From Parabacteroides sp. PF5-9 (lineage in GTDB: Bacteria; Bacteroidota; Bacteroidia; Bacteroidales; Tannerellaceae): DNA of 64,000 nt. This document shows, one piece after another, positions 8,900 to 19,089 of the stretch. The notes beneath the pieces were generated by a model. The model did not search any database and was not told where the DNA came from. It worked only from the letters and a program-made list of their open reading frames with translations. How positions within the stretch are numbered: the stretch's first letter is position 1; every line of letters begins with the position of its first letter. The position numbers and the translations under genes were made by a program. Location of the stretch: positions 1 to 64,000 of the forward strand of contig NZ_JARXWG010000020.1 in the NCBI RefSeq assembly GCF_029893105.1, written 5' to 3'.

Positions 8900-9457
8900 T
8901 TATTTGCCCACAGCTTTTGCCCGATACGAGCAACGTGCGGTTCCTTTTATAATATCATTTAGTTTTCCTTTATTCAATTGGCGGCGGATACCTGAAATAT
9001 TATCGATAAATACATGTCCTTCAAGATGTTCACATTCATGCTGTACCACGCGAGCTGCAAATCCTTCTATCTCTTCCTCCTGTTCGACAAAGTCTGTATC
9101 CATGTATTTTATTCGGATTTTACGGGCACGGGAAACTTTTTCATGGACACCCGGCAAACTGAGACATCCTTCTTCCAAAGTGATCTCTTCTTCACTCTGT
9201 TCAATAATTTCCGGATTCACCATTACGCGTTTAAATCCTTTACATTCCGGACAATCATCGCCCATAACATCTGCATCTATCACCAATAAACGAATGGATA
9301 ATCCAACCTGAGGAGCAGCTAATCCCACTCCATCCGCATTATACATCGTTTCAAACATGTTATCCACCAATTGTTTCAAATTGGGATAATCTTTGGGTAC
9401 ATTTTCCGTTTCTTTTCGTAATACGGGCTGACCGTATAAATAGATGGGTAAAATCAT
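8900..9457 (-). CDS. def: Peptide deformylase
   Basis: Removes the N-formyl group from nascent proteins. All three signature motifs are present: GVGLAAPQ (43-50), EGCLSLP (96-102) and QHECEHLEG (139-147). Metal ligands are Cys98, His140 and His144, with catalytic Glu141. The usual HExDH is HECEH here, a conservative change. A short insertion with two cysteines (DDCPECKG, about 67-74) resembles that in other Bacteroidetes deformylases. It starts 3 bp after ruvX, so translation is coupled. Confidence 0.97.
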   Translation of the reverse strand: MILPIYLYGQPVLRKETENVPKDYPNLKQLVDNMFETMYNADGVGLAAPQVGLSIRLLVIDADVMGDDCPECKGFKRVMVNPEIIEQSEEEITLEEGCLSLPGVHEKVSRARKIRIKYMDTDFVEQEEEIEGFAARVVQHECEHLEGHVFIDNISGIRRQLNKGKLNDIIKGTARCSYRAKAVGK

Positions 9458-9460
9458 ATA

Positions 9461-9883
9461 TTATTGTTGATGTTTTTTTGATTCTAAATAAGATTGTAAA
9501 ATGATAACAGCACTGATCTCATCTACTAAGGCTTTATCTTGACGTTTCTTTTTCTTCAGGCCACCTTCCAACATGGCTTTGTGAGCCAATACCGATGTAA
9601 AACGTTCATCATAATATTCAACAGGAATTGTTGGAATTATCCGACGAAGATGTTTAACAAAGGCTTCAATATATGGCATGTTTTCCGAAAACTCATTATT
9701 CATCTGTTTAGGAAGGCCTATAATAAATAAATCGACGGGTTCTTGTTTGATATAGTTGGACAGATAATTGACAACCTCCCCACTTGAGACGGTTGCCAGG
9801 CCATTTGCTATAAGCTGCAATGTATCCGTGACAGCTAATCCTGTCCGTTTACGACCATAGTCTATAGACAATATTCTTCCCAT
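9461..9883 (-). CDS. ruvX: Putative pre-16S rRNA nuclease, YqgF/RuvX family
   Basis: The 140-residue protein opens MGRILSIDYGRKRTGLAVTD, the RNase H-like N-terminal strand with its first catalytic Asp, and contains VEYYDERFTS and a late Asp (KALVDEISAVIIL). Known members trim the 16S rRNA 5' end; the Holliday-junction name is historical. I start it at the ATG at 9883, not at the TTG three codons upstream, because a -7 box overlaps that codon. The promoter is so close that the mRNA may be almost leaderless. It is followed immediately by def. Confidence 0.95.
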   Translation of the reverse strand: MGRILSIDYGRKRTGLAVTDTLQLIANGLATVSSGEVVNYLSNYIKQEPVDLFIIGLPKQMNNEFSENMPYIEAFVKHLRRIIPTIPVEYYDERFTSVLAHKAMLEGGLKKKKRQDKALVDEISAVIILQSYLESKKHQQ

Positions 9884-9889
9884 TGTTTG

Positions 9890-9897
9890 CAAAGATA
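9890..9897 (-). promoter_or_regulatory. -7 box for the ruvX-def operon
   Basis: TATCTTTG on the minus strand ends only 6 bases before the ruvX ATG, so the predicted start of transcription is within a few bases of the start codon. A CAAA (minus TTTG) lies 24 bp upstream, longer than ideal. Confidence 0.5.
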
Positions 9898-9954
9898 AGA
9901 GAAATATAGATACAGATTACACAAACTTACAGAAAGTGTGCAACCATCAGCCTA

Positions 9955-11352
9955 TCAGTAGGCATTTTTCTCCCCTTTAAACATATTGAACACCGTCACA
10001 ACAATGATTTTTAAATCCAGGAAAAAAGACCAATTTTCGATATACCACACATCTCTTTTTACGCGTCCTTCCATCTGTTCCAGCGTTCTGGTTTCACCAC
10101 GATAACCAGTGACTTGCGCCCATCCGGTAACACCCGGTTTTACTAAATGGCGCACCATGTACTTATCTATAATTGTAGAATATTGGTGGGTATGTTTCAA
10201 CATATGTGGCCGTGGCCCTACAACAGACATATCCCCTATTAACACATTAAAAAATTGAGGAAATTCGTCCAGATTCGATCGACGAAGAAAACTGCCGAAA
10301 CGTGTTTTGCGAGGATCATTTTCCTGCGCCTGCAAAGAGTCGGCCTGTGGATTAACACGCATTGTCCGGAATTTATAACAATAAAACTCCTGTCCATAGA
10401 TACCTGTTCGCTTCTGTCTGAAAAAAATGGGTCCCGGAGAGGTTATTTTAATGATCGTCCCTACAATAATATATAATACGGGAAATACCGTGAGCAAAAT
10501 ACCCAAAGAGAAAACAACATCAAATGAACGTTTTAAGGCTCTGTTATAAGCCGACTGCAGTGGCTCACGTCGCACCGTCAAAAGAGGTATAGACTCCATG
10601 ACCTCCATGACCAGACTCTTTTTTACATTCCGGTAGAACTCCGGTACAATATAAAAACGAATCATGTTCTTCTCCGCAAAATTCATTAGACGAAGCATTT
10701 TATCATCCTGCGTTCCCGGCAATGTACAGTAGATTTCATCTATTTCGTGCTGCAACACATAATCTTCTACCTCATGCGTCATACCCAGATAATTAGGCAA
10801 TATCTCTTTCAAGGAAAGATTGTCATCGAAAAAACCCATCATATTAAAACCATACGACAAGTCTTCTTTCATGACCCTGTAAAGTTCCATCCCGTTCTTT
10901 CCCGCACCGACAATAATAACCTTTTTAAAATTATACCCTTTCCGGCGATAAATTTTTAATGAAACGCGCACCACAACCCTCCATAGAGCAAAAAGCACGA
11001 CCAATGTCAGATAATAAACCACAATAAAGGTAGCCAATACATCACCGATATTCATGAATATCAGACAGGTCGAAAACAAGATGATAAAAAAGGTAATTAA
11101 TACAAATGCCCTTTGAACGATTTTATCTATAAAGACAACGGATAGGTGCAACTGTATCGGAATGAAATACAAAGAAAAGAAATAACAGAAATTTAATAAT
11201 AACACGACTTCGCGTAGGCTGTATGATAAACCTACCGTATAATAATCACTCAAAGAGTAATATACTATAAAAAATAAAGCATTTATTATGATCAGATCCC
11301 CTACTCCAATAAGCCATTGAATAAGGTAGCCGCGTTTCTTATAAAAATCCAT
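9955..11352 (-). CDS. Undecaprenyl-phosphate sugar-1-phosphate transferase (WcaJ/WbaP type)
   Basis: This inner-membrane enzyme starts surface polysaccharide synthesis by moving a sugar phosphate from a UDP-sugar to undecaprenyl phosphate. The 465-residue protein shows four N-terminal membrane helices (within about 10-130). A central nucleotide-binding-like region follows (VIIVGAGKNGMELYRVM, near 143-160). A fifth hydrophobic segment (about 275-300) leads into the C-terminal catalytic domain, with FRQKRTGIYGQEFYCYKFRTMR, RRSNLDEFPQFFNVL and GDMSVVGPRP. This architecture is typical of undecaprenyl-phosphate glucose phosphotransferases; the exact sugar is not determinable. No other glycosyltransferases adjoin it, which suggests an isolated initiating enzyme serving a locus elsewhere. 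Confidence 0.92.
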   Translation of the reverse strand: MDFYKKRGYLIQWLIGVGDLIIINALFFIVYYSLSDYYTVGLSYSLREVVLLLNFCYFFSLYFIPIQLHLSVVFIDKIVQRAFVLITFFIILFSTCLIFMNIGDVLATFIVVYYLTLVVLFALWRVVVRVSLKIYRRKGYNFKKVIIVGAGKNGMELYRVMKEDLSYGFNMMGFFDDNLSLKEILPNYLGMTHEVEDYVLQHEIDEIYCTLPGTQDDKMLRLMNFAEKNMIRFYIVPEFYRNVKKSLVMEVMESIPLLTVRREPLQSAYNRALKRSFDVVFSLGILLTVFPVLYIIVGTIIKITSPGPIFFRQKRTGIYGQEFYCYKFRTMRVNPQADSLQAQENDPRKTRFGSFLRRSNLDEFPQFFNVLIGDMSVVGPRPHMLKHTHQYSTIIDKYMVRHLVKPGVTGWAQVTGYRGETRTLEQMEGRVKRDVWYIENWSFFLDLKIIVVTVFNMFKGEKNAY

Positions 11353-11403
11353 CCCGATAGTTCTAAAATCTCACAAAAGTAAACATTATTCCTGAGCAAA
11401 AAA

Positions 11404-11429
11404 AAAGCTGCGCAATATTGCGCAGCTTT
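11404..11429 (-). terminator. Strong terminator of the OmpA-family gene
   Basis: The perfect palindrome AAAGCTGCGCAA-TA-TTGCGCAGCTTT is followed on the minus strand by a run of T (nine in a row counting the stem edge). It lies 43 bases after the stop codon at 11472. Confidence 0.9.
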
Positions 11430-11471
11430 ATCTTATATTTCGATTTTATGAGTATCGATAGCGATAATCAA

Positions 11472-12611
11472 TTAATCATTTGCAGTCATAATAACTACAC
11501 GGTTCCAGTTGTTTTCGCTATAAGGCTGAACATCAGAACCTTTCCACTCGATAGTGATCTGGTTAGAAGAGATGCCATATTTATCAACTAACTGTTTAGC
11601 AACCGCTCTCGCACGTTTTTCCGACAATTGCATGTTATAAGGAGAAGTACCTGTTTTCTGATCGGCATAACCAATCACTTTGATAGGTACGTTATTTTCC
11701 TTCATGAACTGAGAAGTGTTGTAAATATTGATTTCCTGATTTTTGTCAATAACAGAACTATTCAAGCGGAAATAAACAACATTTTCTGCATAGTTCTTTT
11801 CAACAACTGTTACAGCTTCCGGACAGTCAGGACAAGATACCGGACGTTTGCTCAATTCATCATTAGCAGCACGTAATGAGTTGATTTGATTATTCAAATC
11901 ATTCAACAAAGCGTAATCCATCGGTTCCATAACTTCGAAATCAGTTTTACCCAATTTGAATGTCAAACCTGCACTTAACTGAGCGATACCATCACTTAAT
12001 TTACGTTTAGATACACGGTTGAAATCTTCGTTCAATAATGATCCTTGTAATTCAACATTCAAGTCAATACGTTTGCTTAAACGGAACGCTGTCAAAATAC
12101 CACCATTTAATGAAGGAGACTCTGTTCTTGGATAACCTTGATTTTTGAAACGTTGAGCATAACCCAAACCAATCCAAGGAATCAAACGGAACACTTTTGA
12201 CTCACTGTATACACCAAAGTAATTGGTTACATCCCACATAAAGTCAAAATGACCTGCAAAATATTTATTATGTTGCAGTTGCTGTGGAGAAGTTTCACCC
12301 ACATAACCATGGATCACTCCACCATTCAGTTGAAGACGAGTCCCGAAATAGGGATTAAACCATTTACCTACTGATAATTGAGGGGCAAAATTCAAACGAT
12401 CCATGAAATCTTGCTCATTATTATCATCACCATACAACACACTTGCACCACCAGCAATAGAAATAAACCAGTTATCACTGGCCTTGTTTCTCTTAAATGT
12501 GGTCTTTCTGCCAATCTCATTATTCTGAGCAGCCATCGGCTGGTATTCTTGTGCAGCCACAGAATATACAAATCCTGACAGTAACGCGAAAAGTAATACT
12601 TTAAACTTCAT
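11472..12611 (-). CDS. OmpA-family outer membrane protein
   Basis: The 379-residue precursor has a signal peptide (MKFKVLLFALLSGFVYSVAAQ), an N-terminal beta-barrel-like region (about 40-235, alternating hydrophobic strands and aromatic girdle residues), and a short linker with a CPDC motif. A C-terminal OmpA peptidoglycan-binding domain (about 270-378) carries the VIGYADQKTGTSPYNMQLSEKRA motif. It should tie the outer membrane to the cell wall and is probably abundant. I start it at the ATG at 12611. The longer frame begins upstream of the predicted transcription start, and the protein then opens with a proper signal peptide. It is monocistronic, with its own promoter and a strong terminator. 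Confidence 0.94.
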   Translation of the reverse strand: MKFKVLLFALLSGFVYSVAAQEYQPMAAQNNEIGRKTTFKRNKASDNWFISIAGGASVLYGDDNNEQDFMDRLNFAPQLSVGKWFNPYFGTRLQLNGGVIHGYVGETSPQQLQHNKYFAGHFDFMWDVTNYFGVYSESKVFRLIPWIGLGYAQRFKNQGYPRTESPSLNGGILTAFRLSKRIDLNVELQGSLLNEDFNRVSKRKLSDGIAQLSAGLTFKLGKTDFEVMEPMDYALLNDLNNQINSLRAANDELSKRPVSCPDCPEAVTVVEKNYAENVVYFRLNSSVIDKNQEINIYNTSQFMKENNVPIKVIGYADQKTGTSPYNMQLSEKRARAVAKQLVDKYGISSNQITIEWKGSDVQPYSENNWNRVVIMTAND

Positions 12612-12665
12612 ATCAATTAATTTTAAAATTAAACAATCAATTACCAGACAAAGCCCATTATCGAG

Positions 12666-12695
12666 CAAAATTAACACTTTTTCATCTTATAACAA
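12666..12695 (-). promoter_or_regulatory. Promoter of the OmpA-family gene
   Basis: On the minus strand TAATTTTG (12673-12666) matches the -7 consensus, with TTG (12695-12693) 19 bp upstream. The predicted leader is about 50 nt and A/T rich, typical of highly expressed Bacteroidetes genes. It rules out an upstream start codon for the gene. Confidence 0.7.
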
Positions 12696-12946
12696 GCATT
12701 CTTTGAAATTTGTTTCTATTATATTCTAAAAATAGTTCACTCTCTGAGAGTTTCTTTTCTCTTAAATCAAATATCTATATATAATGTAAGATCAAAATTA
12801 TCATTTGCTTCACAAAAAGGGTAGGCATTATCGCTATAAAATTGGCTTCATACTGTAAATCATAACGCGATTATATACACCATAAAACGACCAAAAGCAA
12901 ATCCCTACAATCTATTATCGCCATAACAGATGTTTCTGTTTCCTTT
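12696..12946. other. A/T-rich intergenic stretch without recognised features
   Basis: Between the OmpA promoter and the end of rfbA I see no gene, RNA or repeat. A short dyad (ACTCTCTGAGAGT, near 12731) is present, but it lacks a T-tract placed to make a convincing rfbA terminator. Confidence 0.5.
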
Positions 12947-13819
12947 TCACTTCATTAAGCCTAATAAATACTGCCCATACTGATTTTTCTCCATCACACG
13001 AGCAATTGTTTCCAATTCCTGTTTATCGATCCAACCTTTTCGGTAAGCGATCTCTTCCAGACAGGCTATTTTCAGTCCTTGTCTTTTTTCGATGACTTCT
13101 ACAAAGGTGGATGCTTCCGACAAAGAATCATGTGTTCCCGTATCCAACCAGGTAAATCCTCTTCCCAATAATTGCACCATTAATGCGTCATTATCAAGAA
13201 ACTGTTGATTGACCGAAGTGATCTCAAGTTCCCCACGAGAAGATGGCTTTATCTGTTTCGCTATTTCTATCACTTTATTCGGATAAAAATAAAGACCCAC
13301 TACCGCATAATTCGATTGCGGATCAACCGGCTTTTCTTCAATACTCAAAGCATTCCCATCCGTATCAAACGAAACCACCCCGTAGCGTTCCGGATCGTTC
13401 ACATAGTAACCAAACACAGTTGCTTTTTGTTTTGTTTTCACATTTTCAACCGCATTTTTTAACATACTTGTAAATCCCTGGCCATAAAAAATATTATCCC
13501 CCAACACCAAACAGACATCATCTGTTCCGATAAACTCTTCACCTATAATAAAGGCTTGTGCCAATCCATCAGGGGAAGGTTGTTCGGCATATGAAAAATG
13601 TACACCATACGCTGAACCATCTCCTAACAAACGACGAAAAGCGGGTAAATCCTGGGGAGTAGAAATAATAAGAATATCCTGAATGCCAGCCAGCATCAAT
13701 ATCGATATCGGATAATAAATCATTGGTTTATCATATACAGGCAAAAGTTGTTTCGAGACACCTTTTGTTATTGGGTATAAACGTGTTCCGGATCCTCCGG
13801 CTAATACAATACCTTTCAT
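12947..13819 (-). CDS. rfbA: Glucose-1-phosphate thymidylyltransferase
   Basis: Makes dTDP-glucose from glucose-1-phosphate and dTTP, the first step towards dTDP-L-rhamnose and other deoxysugars of surface polysaccharides. The 290-residue length matches RmlA. The nucleotide-binding opening [22 protein letters not shown] and the sugar/metal site [13 protein letters not shown] are intact, as is the C-terminal helical region ([24 protein letters not shown]). A clear promoter and an AGGAGAA sequence precede the ATG. The other rfb genes (rfbB, C, D) are not adjacent, so this is a lone copy or a split locus. Confidence 0.97.
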   Translation of the reverse strand: MKGIVLAGGSGTRLYPITKGVSKQLLPVYDKPMIYYPISILMLAGIQDILIISTPQDLPAFRRLLGDGSAYGVHFSYAEQPSPDGLAQAFIIGEEFIGTDDVCLVLGDNIFYGQGFTSMLKNAVENVKTKQKATVFGYYVNDPERYGVVSFDTDGNALSIEEKPVDPQSNYAVVGLYFYPNKVIEIAKQIKPSSRGELEITSVNQQFLDNDALMVQLLGRGFTWLDTGTHDSLSEASTFVEVIEKRQGLKIACLEEIAYRKGWIDKQELETIARVMEKNQYGQYLLGLMK

Positions 13820-13861
13820 TTCTCCTATATTAACGGTTAACCAATTTTACAATTGAAGCGA

Positions 13862-13894
13862 CAAATATATACAATTTATTCTGATTTTAACAAA
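13862..13894 (-). promoter_or_regulatory. Promoter of rfbA
   Basis: Minus-strand TATATTTG (13869-13862) with TTTG (13894-13891) 21 bp upstream. An AGGAGAA stands just before the rfbA ATG, an unusually good ribosome-binding site for this phylum. Confidence 0.75.
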
Positions 13895-14137
13895 AAAAAT
13901 GCTGAAGTTCTTTATTTTTCAATGGCGATATAAGAAGGATCATCCCGAACGACTCCTTTGTTGATTTAAAATGACATAGGTAATCCGCCAAAGACATTCG
14001 ACGATTACAAGAGATTTAGTGTTGACTAAAAAGATTCAACACGAGGAACAGGTTCTTTAACAAATTAAAAATCAAATAAGAACCATATTCTCCGTATTGA
14101 ACCTTCTTTTCAAATCTCCTTTAATATAATAGGTATG
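13895..14137. other. Intergenic stretch without recognised features
   Basis: Between the rfbA promoter and the end of the esterase gene at 14138 I see no frame, clear terminator or repeat. An imperfect dyad (GGTTCTTT / AAGAACC, near 14048-14092) is the only structure noticed. Confidence 0.4.
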
Positions 14138-15280
<1,143 letters not shown>

Positions 15281-15284
15281 TTAT

Positions 15285-16493
15285 TTATTTAAATAACATT
15301 GGAGCATATTCGGATAAATAGATTCGCCAGTTATCCCAGGTATGGCCGCCACCGCTTTCACGATAGACATACTTAAAATCAATTCCATCCATCTTTTTCA
15401 TGCTTTCGATCACACCATTGTATAAGAAGTCCGTATTCCCACAGGCGATCCAATACAGTTTATAACCGTTTTTCTTTTGTACTTCCAGTTTTTTCATAAA
15501 CTCACTTTCCGCGTTCGGATCCTGATTATTACCGCCCATAGTGGTTACAACCGGAGGAGCTGAAAAGACTCCGACATAGTCGAACATATTCGGATACAGG
15601 GAAGAGATACGTGAAGAATGCATACCCCCCATAGATAAACCGGCTATCGCTCGATTTGCTTTATTTTTCTTCACGCGATAATTGCTTTCTACAAACTTGA
15701 TGATATCGCCGAAGGTATCTTCCATGCTGGCAACCGCTTCTCTTTGTCCGCCACCCATTGCAGGCTTGAACATACCATGGCTTGATTCGCCGGGAGCAGC
15801 CGGATTTTGCGTATGTCCATTAGGCATGACGACGATCATCGGTTTCGCTTTTCCCTGCGCAATCAGATTGTCTAATATCTGTGAAGTACGTCCCAATGCG
15901 ATCCACGCTTCTTCATCTCCGCCCGAACCATGGAGCAGATAAAGTACCGGATAAGTTTGATTATTACTTTCATAACCCGGAGGTGTATAAATCGTAATTC
16001 TGCGTTGAGCCTGTAACCCGGGCGAATCATACCATCTGCGCGTGACGCTTCCGTGCGGAATGTCCTTTACTCCGTACAACCCGTCACGTCCGTCGGCGAT
16101 GATAAAGATATTGGTCACAGTGGCCACGTCACGGATTTGATAGACATTGTTCGGATCGCTGGTTTTTACACCGTCGACAATGAAAGAATAACTATACAAC
16201 TCCGGTTGAAGCGGAGAGGGAGTCGTGAATTCCCATACGCCGTTTTCTTTCTCGGTCAGGTCTGCATTGCCGGCCGCATCCATCTCTCCGAATGAAGTTT
16301 GTATCTTCTGTTTCGGCAAAAAATCACCGGTGAGTTGAACCTTTATCGCTTTGGGCGCGACAAAACGGAATGTTACGGTATTATCCGGATGAATTTCGGG
16401 TGAAACAATAGCCTGTCCACCGAATAACGCTTGTTGAGCATATATCGCTGTGGATATGATCAACCCTAATGAAATAATAAAAAATTTGTTCAT
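15285..16493 (-). CDS. Secreted CE1-type carbohydrate esterase (first of a tandem pair)
   Basis: The 402-residue paralog of the following gene has the same plan: signal peptide (about 1-19), E-set domain (about 35-130), and esterase domain with VLYLLHGSGGDEEAW, the nucleophile in GLSMGG and the catalytic His in ESGGGHTWDNWR. An insertion rich in Gly and Met (about 225-245, SSHGMFKPAMGGGQREAV) separates it from its sibling and may shape the substrate pocket. Local tandem duplication followed by divergence is likely. It lies 34 bp after the type B carboxylesterase gene, so three esterases form one transcript. Confidence 0.85.
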   Translation of the reverse strand: MNKFFIISLGLIISTAIYAQQALFGGQAIVSPEIHPDNTVTFRFVAPKAIKVQLTGDFLPKQKIQTSFGEMDAAGNADLTEKENGVWEFTTPSPLQPELYSYSFIVDGVKTSDPNNVYQIRDVATVTNIFIIADGRDGLYGVKDIPHGSVTRRWYDSPGLQAQRRITIYTPPGYESNNQTYPVLYLLHGSGGDEEAWIALGRTSQILDNLIAQGKAKPMIVVMPNGHTQNPAAPGESSHGMFKPAMGGGQREAVASMEDTFGDIIKFVESNYRVKKNKANRAIAGLSMGGMHSSRISSLYPNMFDYVGVFSAPPVVTTMGGNNQDPNAESEFMKKLEVQKKNGYKLYWIACGNTDFLYNGVIESMKKMDGIDFKYVYRESGGGHTWDNWRIYLSEYAPMLFK

Positions 16494-16527
16494 AACTGAT
16501 CTAATAAAATTGGTATTAAAAAATTAT

Positions 16528-18207
16528 TTACATAAGACTTGACCGAGCCTCACGGTCGGGGTCATTTTTGACTTCACAAACGTCGTTCAGAATCATTGTC
16601 TCTCCATTTTCAACCGTAAATTCAGGCCATTGGGGGAGACTGGATGTATTCGGATTACCCGTGCGCACAAAGGCCAATAGAGCATCCGCCATTTTTTGAG
16701 ACAATTTACGTGGACGTGCGCCTCCTCCCGTATGTGTCAACATCAGGTCTGTATTTAAGAACCAGAAACAGATATCGAGGCAATGGAAGGCTCGCATGCG
16801 ATTGTCGAAAAGAGGAGGACACCATCCAAACCAGGCCATATAAACTGGTGATTGCTGATGCTTCTTGGCTGTGGCGGCATTGATCACATTCTGACGATTC
16901 GAAGTGATCATGGCTAATAGTTCGATCGGTTTGGCATCCGGGAAATTTTTGGCGTATGCATCAACAATTGACATTGTTTTATCTCCATAACGGGATTTCA
17001 AACGTTCGACAACTCCTTCTTTCGAGATTTTCTCCAGTTCGGCATCTGTACGACTGGGTGATTGCTCATGGAAAGTGGTACAGAATAACATCGGTATATC
17101 GGGAGAGTTGGGTAACGGCTCTTCGAAGAAGGTGCCTTTAGGCAGATATACATCGTCGGCTATAGGGCCGTAAGCGCCACGGTAAGTCGTTGGGCCACCC
17201 ATATCTTCCTGCAACTTTACGGCAGCCTTATTGGCGATATCCATATACTCCTCCCAGGAGAGATCCTGTAGTTTATCGATTTGAGCCGGGGTTAACCGTG
17301 CTTCTTTCAGGATATATTCTCCTAATTTCTGCGAATAAGCTTTATCATTAGCTGTTATGGCCGATCCACTTAATGGTACAGCTTTATGAATCAGCCCTTT
17401 TGCTTCCGGACAGGCCGATAACAGACAGACTTTTCCTCCACCGCCTGACTGACCGATAATCGTCACGTTTCCGGGATCACCACCAAAATTGGCAATGTTC
17501 CGGTTGACCCACTTTAGGGCTTCCACCATATCCAACAGACCAACATTCCCGGAGTCTTTGTATTTTTCTCCGCCGACTGCCGACAAATCGCTAAAACCGA
17601 TAACTCCCAACCGGTGATTGATGGAACAAAATACAACATCGCCGTATCTGGTTATATTCTCACCATGGTAGCCGTCCTGCTCTATTCCGTTCCCGCTCCT
17701 GTAACCTCCGCCATGGAGCCATACAATAACCGGACGTTTTTTCCCATCAGCAATACCGTTTGTCCAGATATTGATGGTCAGACAGTTTTCGCTTATTTCA
17801 TCATAATTCCAATGATCCACAAAGGCACCGTAAGATGTGGGTACACGGCTATAGATTGTTTGTGGCGCCGAATTACCATAGAATACCGCCGGGCGTATAC
17901 CATCCCATCGCGCGTGTTTCTGTGGAGGCATAAAGCGGTTTTTACCGGACGCGTCAGCGGCATAGGGAATCCCCAGAAAGGTATAAACACCTCGCATGGA
18001 GAAGCCTTTTACTTTCCCGCAATCGGTATCCGCAATAGCGATATTATCGCCGATTAGCAAGACCTGATCGTCGTCATTTGGGGTTTGAGAACTATCGGAA
18101 GACGAAGTTGCTGTGCATCCGGCTAAAGGGATAACCGAACTTGAGGTAATGACGGCTGCGCCAGCCCCCAATCCTTTAATAAAGGAGCGTCTGTTGAATG
18201 ATTTCAT
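16528..18207 (-). CDS. Exported type B carboxylesterase
   Basis: The 559-residue alpha/beta hydrolase belongs to the carboxylesterase type B family. The N-terminus has a twin-arginine-like motif (NRRSFIKGLGAGAAV) and a lipobox-like LAGC with Cys31, suggesting a Tat-exported lipoprotein. The oxyanion loop is WLHGGGYRSGNG, the nucleophile Ser254 lies in GQSGGGGK, and the C-terminal His is probably in AFHCLDICFWF. It heads the three-esterase cluster. A near-consensus -7 box (TATATTCG, minus strand, about 18242-18249) lies upstream. Its substrate is unknown; the neighbours argue for acylated carbohydrate rather than lipid. Confidence 0.85.
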   Translation of the reverse strand: MKSFNRRSFIKGLGAGAAVITSSSVIPLAGCTATSSSDSSQTPNDDDQVLLIGDNIAIADTDCGKVKGFSMRGVYTFLGIPYAADASGKNRFMPPQKHARWDGIRPAVFYGNSAPQTIYSRVPTSYGAFVDHWNYDEISENCLTINIWTNGIADGKKRPVIVWLHGGGYRSGNGIEQDGYHGENITRYGDVVFCSINHRLGVIGFSDLSAVGGEKYKDSGNVGLLDMVEALKWVNRNIANFGGDPGNVTIIGQSGGGGKVCLLSACPEAKGLIHKAVPLSGSAITANDKAYSQKLGEYILKEARLTPAQIDKLQDLSWEEYMDIANKAAVKLQEDMGGPTTYRGAYGPIADDVYLPKGTFFEEPLPNSPDIPMLFCTTFHEQSPSRTDAELEKISKEGVVERLKSRYGDKTMSIVDAYAKNFPDAKPIELLAMITSNRQNVINAATAKKHQQSPVYMAWFGWCPPLFDNRMRAFHCLDICFWFLNTDLMLTHTGGGARPRKLSQKMADALLAFVRTGNPNTSSLPQWPEFTVENGETMILNDVCEVKNDPDREARSSLM

Positions 18208-19089
18208 GGTCGGAATTTAGAATAAAAAGTTAACAATATGATGCGAATATAGTAAAAAAAAAATCATAAATCACTATCCTTAACCTTTTATTTGATCCTG
18301 CCCGATCAATCGAAAAACAAAAATCAAAACGTCAAAACATCCCTTTCGACAGGCCGTTCATTGCCCTTTGACCCGAGGGTTGTTTCAAATATCCGCTTCT
18401 CCGGAAGTTCACGGTTATCAAAATGCAGGTCAATCGATCTTGAATCGTCACTTATTGACCGTGAAATAAAAATCGCGTAAATGATTTTCAGAGTGTTGTT
18501 ATCCCAAGTATGTATTTAATGGAAAAATGATCATTTCAAACGAGACTGTTTTTTGCGTCATTTAGATGGAAAAAATCTGATTTTTCGACTGTTTTTGATT
18601 GCTTTTTGCTTGTTAGTGAAAAAAAACACATTGTTTCCGGAAAATCATCTGCATCATTGTTGCGCGTGTTCTACATGATTTTAAAAATCTTTTAGATAAC
18701 TACCGGACATCATTAGCATGATTTTTTTAACATTCGCTTTTGAGTCGTGAAAAAGGGGTGAAAAGCCTTGATTTTTCGCCTGGTTAGTCGATTTTTCTTC
18801 TTTTGTGTGTTATTTAATTACTCTATTTTGTATCATATTGATATAATAATGGGTCATTTGATGGAATAGTGGTATTTTATTGAAGAAATATTCACTTAAA
18901 AAAATAAGTCAAATGACATCCGTAAAAGTAAAATTCAGAAAATCGTCAGTTACGGCCAATCAATCAGCAGTAGTTGAAAGAGATTAAAATGTGAAGTTAA
19001 TTTTTACTGTTGCCATAGGGTATTCTTTTCTTTACCCGTCATACTAGTGTATAAACAGTAATCAACATCAACACATAAAAGGCAATCTT
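18208..19089. other. Long intergenic region, T-rich with repeated GATTTTTC motifs
   Basis: This gap separates divergent transcription units (esterases leftward, surface-protein/ECF locus rightward). Around 18540-18800 it is rich in T-runs and carries GATTTTTC three times (about 18578, 18769, 18790) and an AAAATCAT/ATGATTTT inverted repeat (about 18642-18684). A segment at 18324-18515 is open on the minus strand but lacks a start codon. I find no convincing gene. The promoter of the 19090 gene was not recognised as a housekeeping type, so it may depend on the ECF sigma factor encoded next door. Confidence 0.5.
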
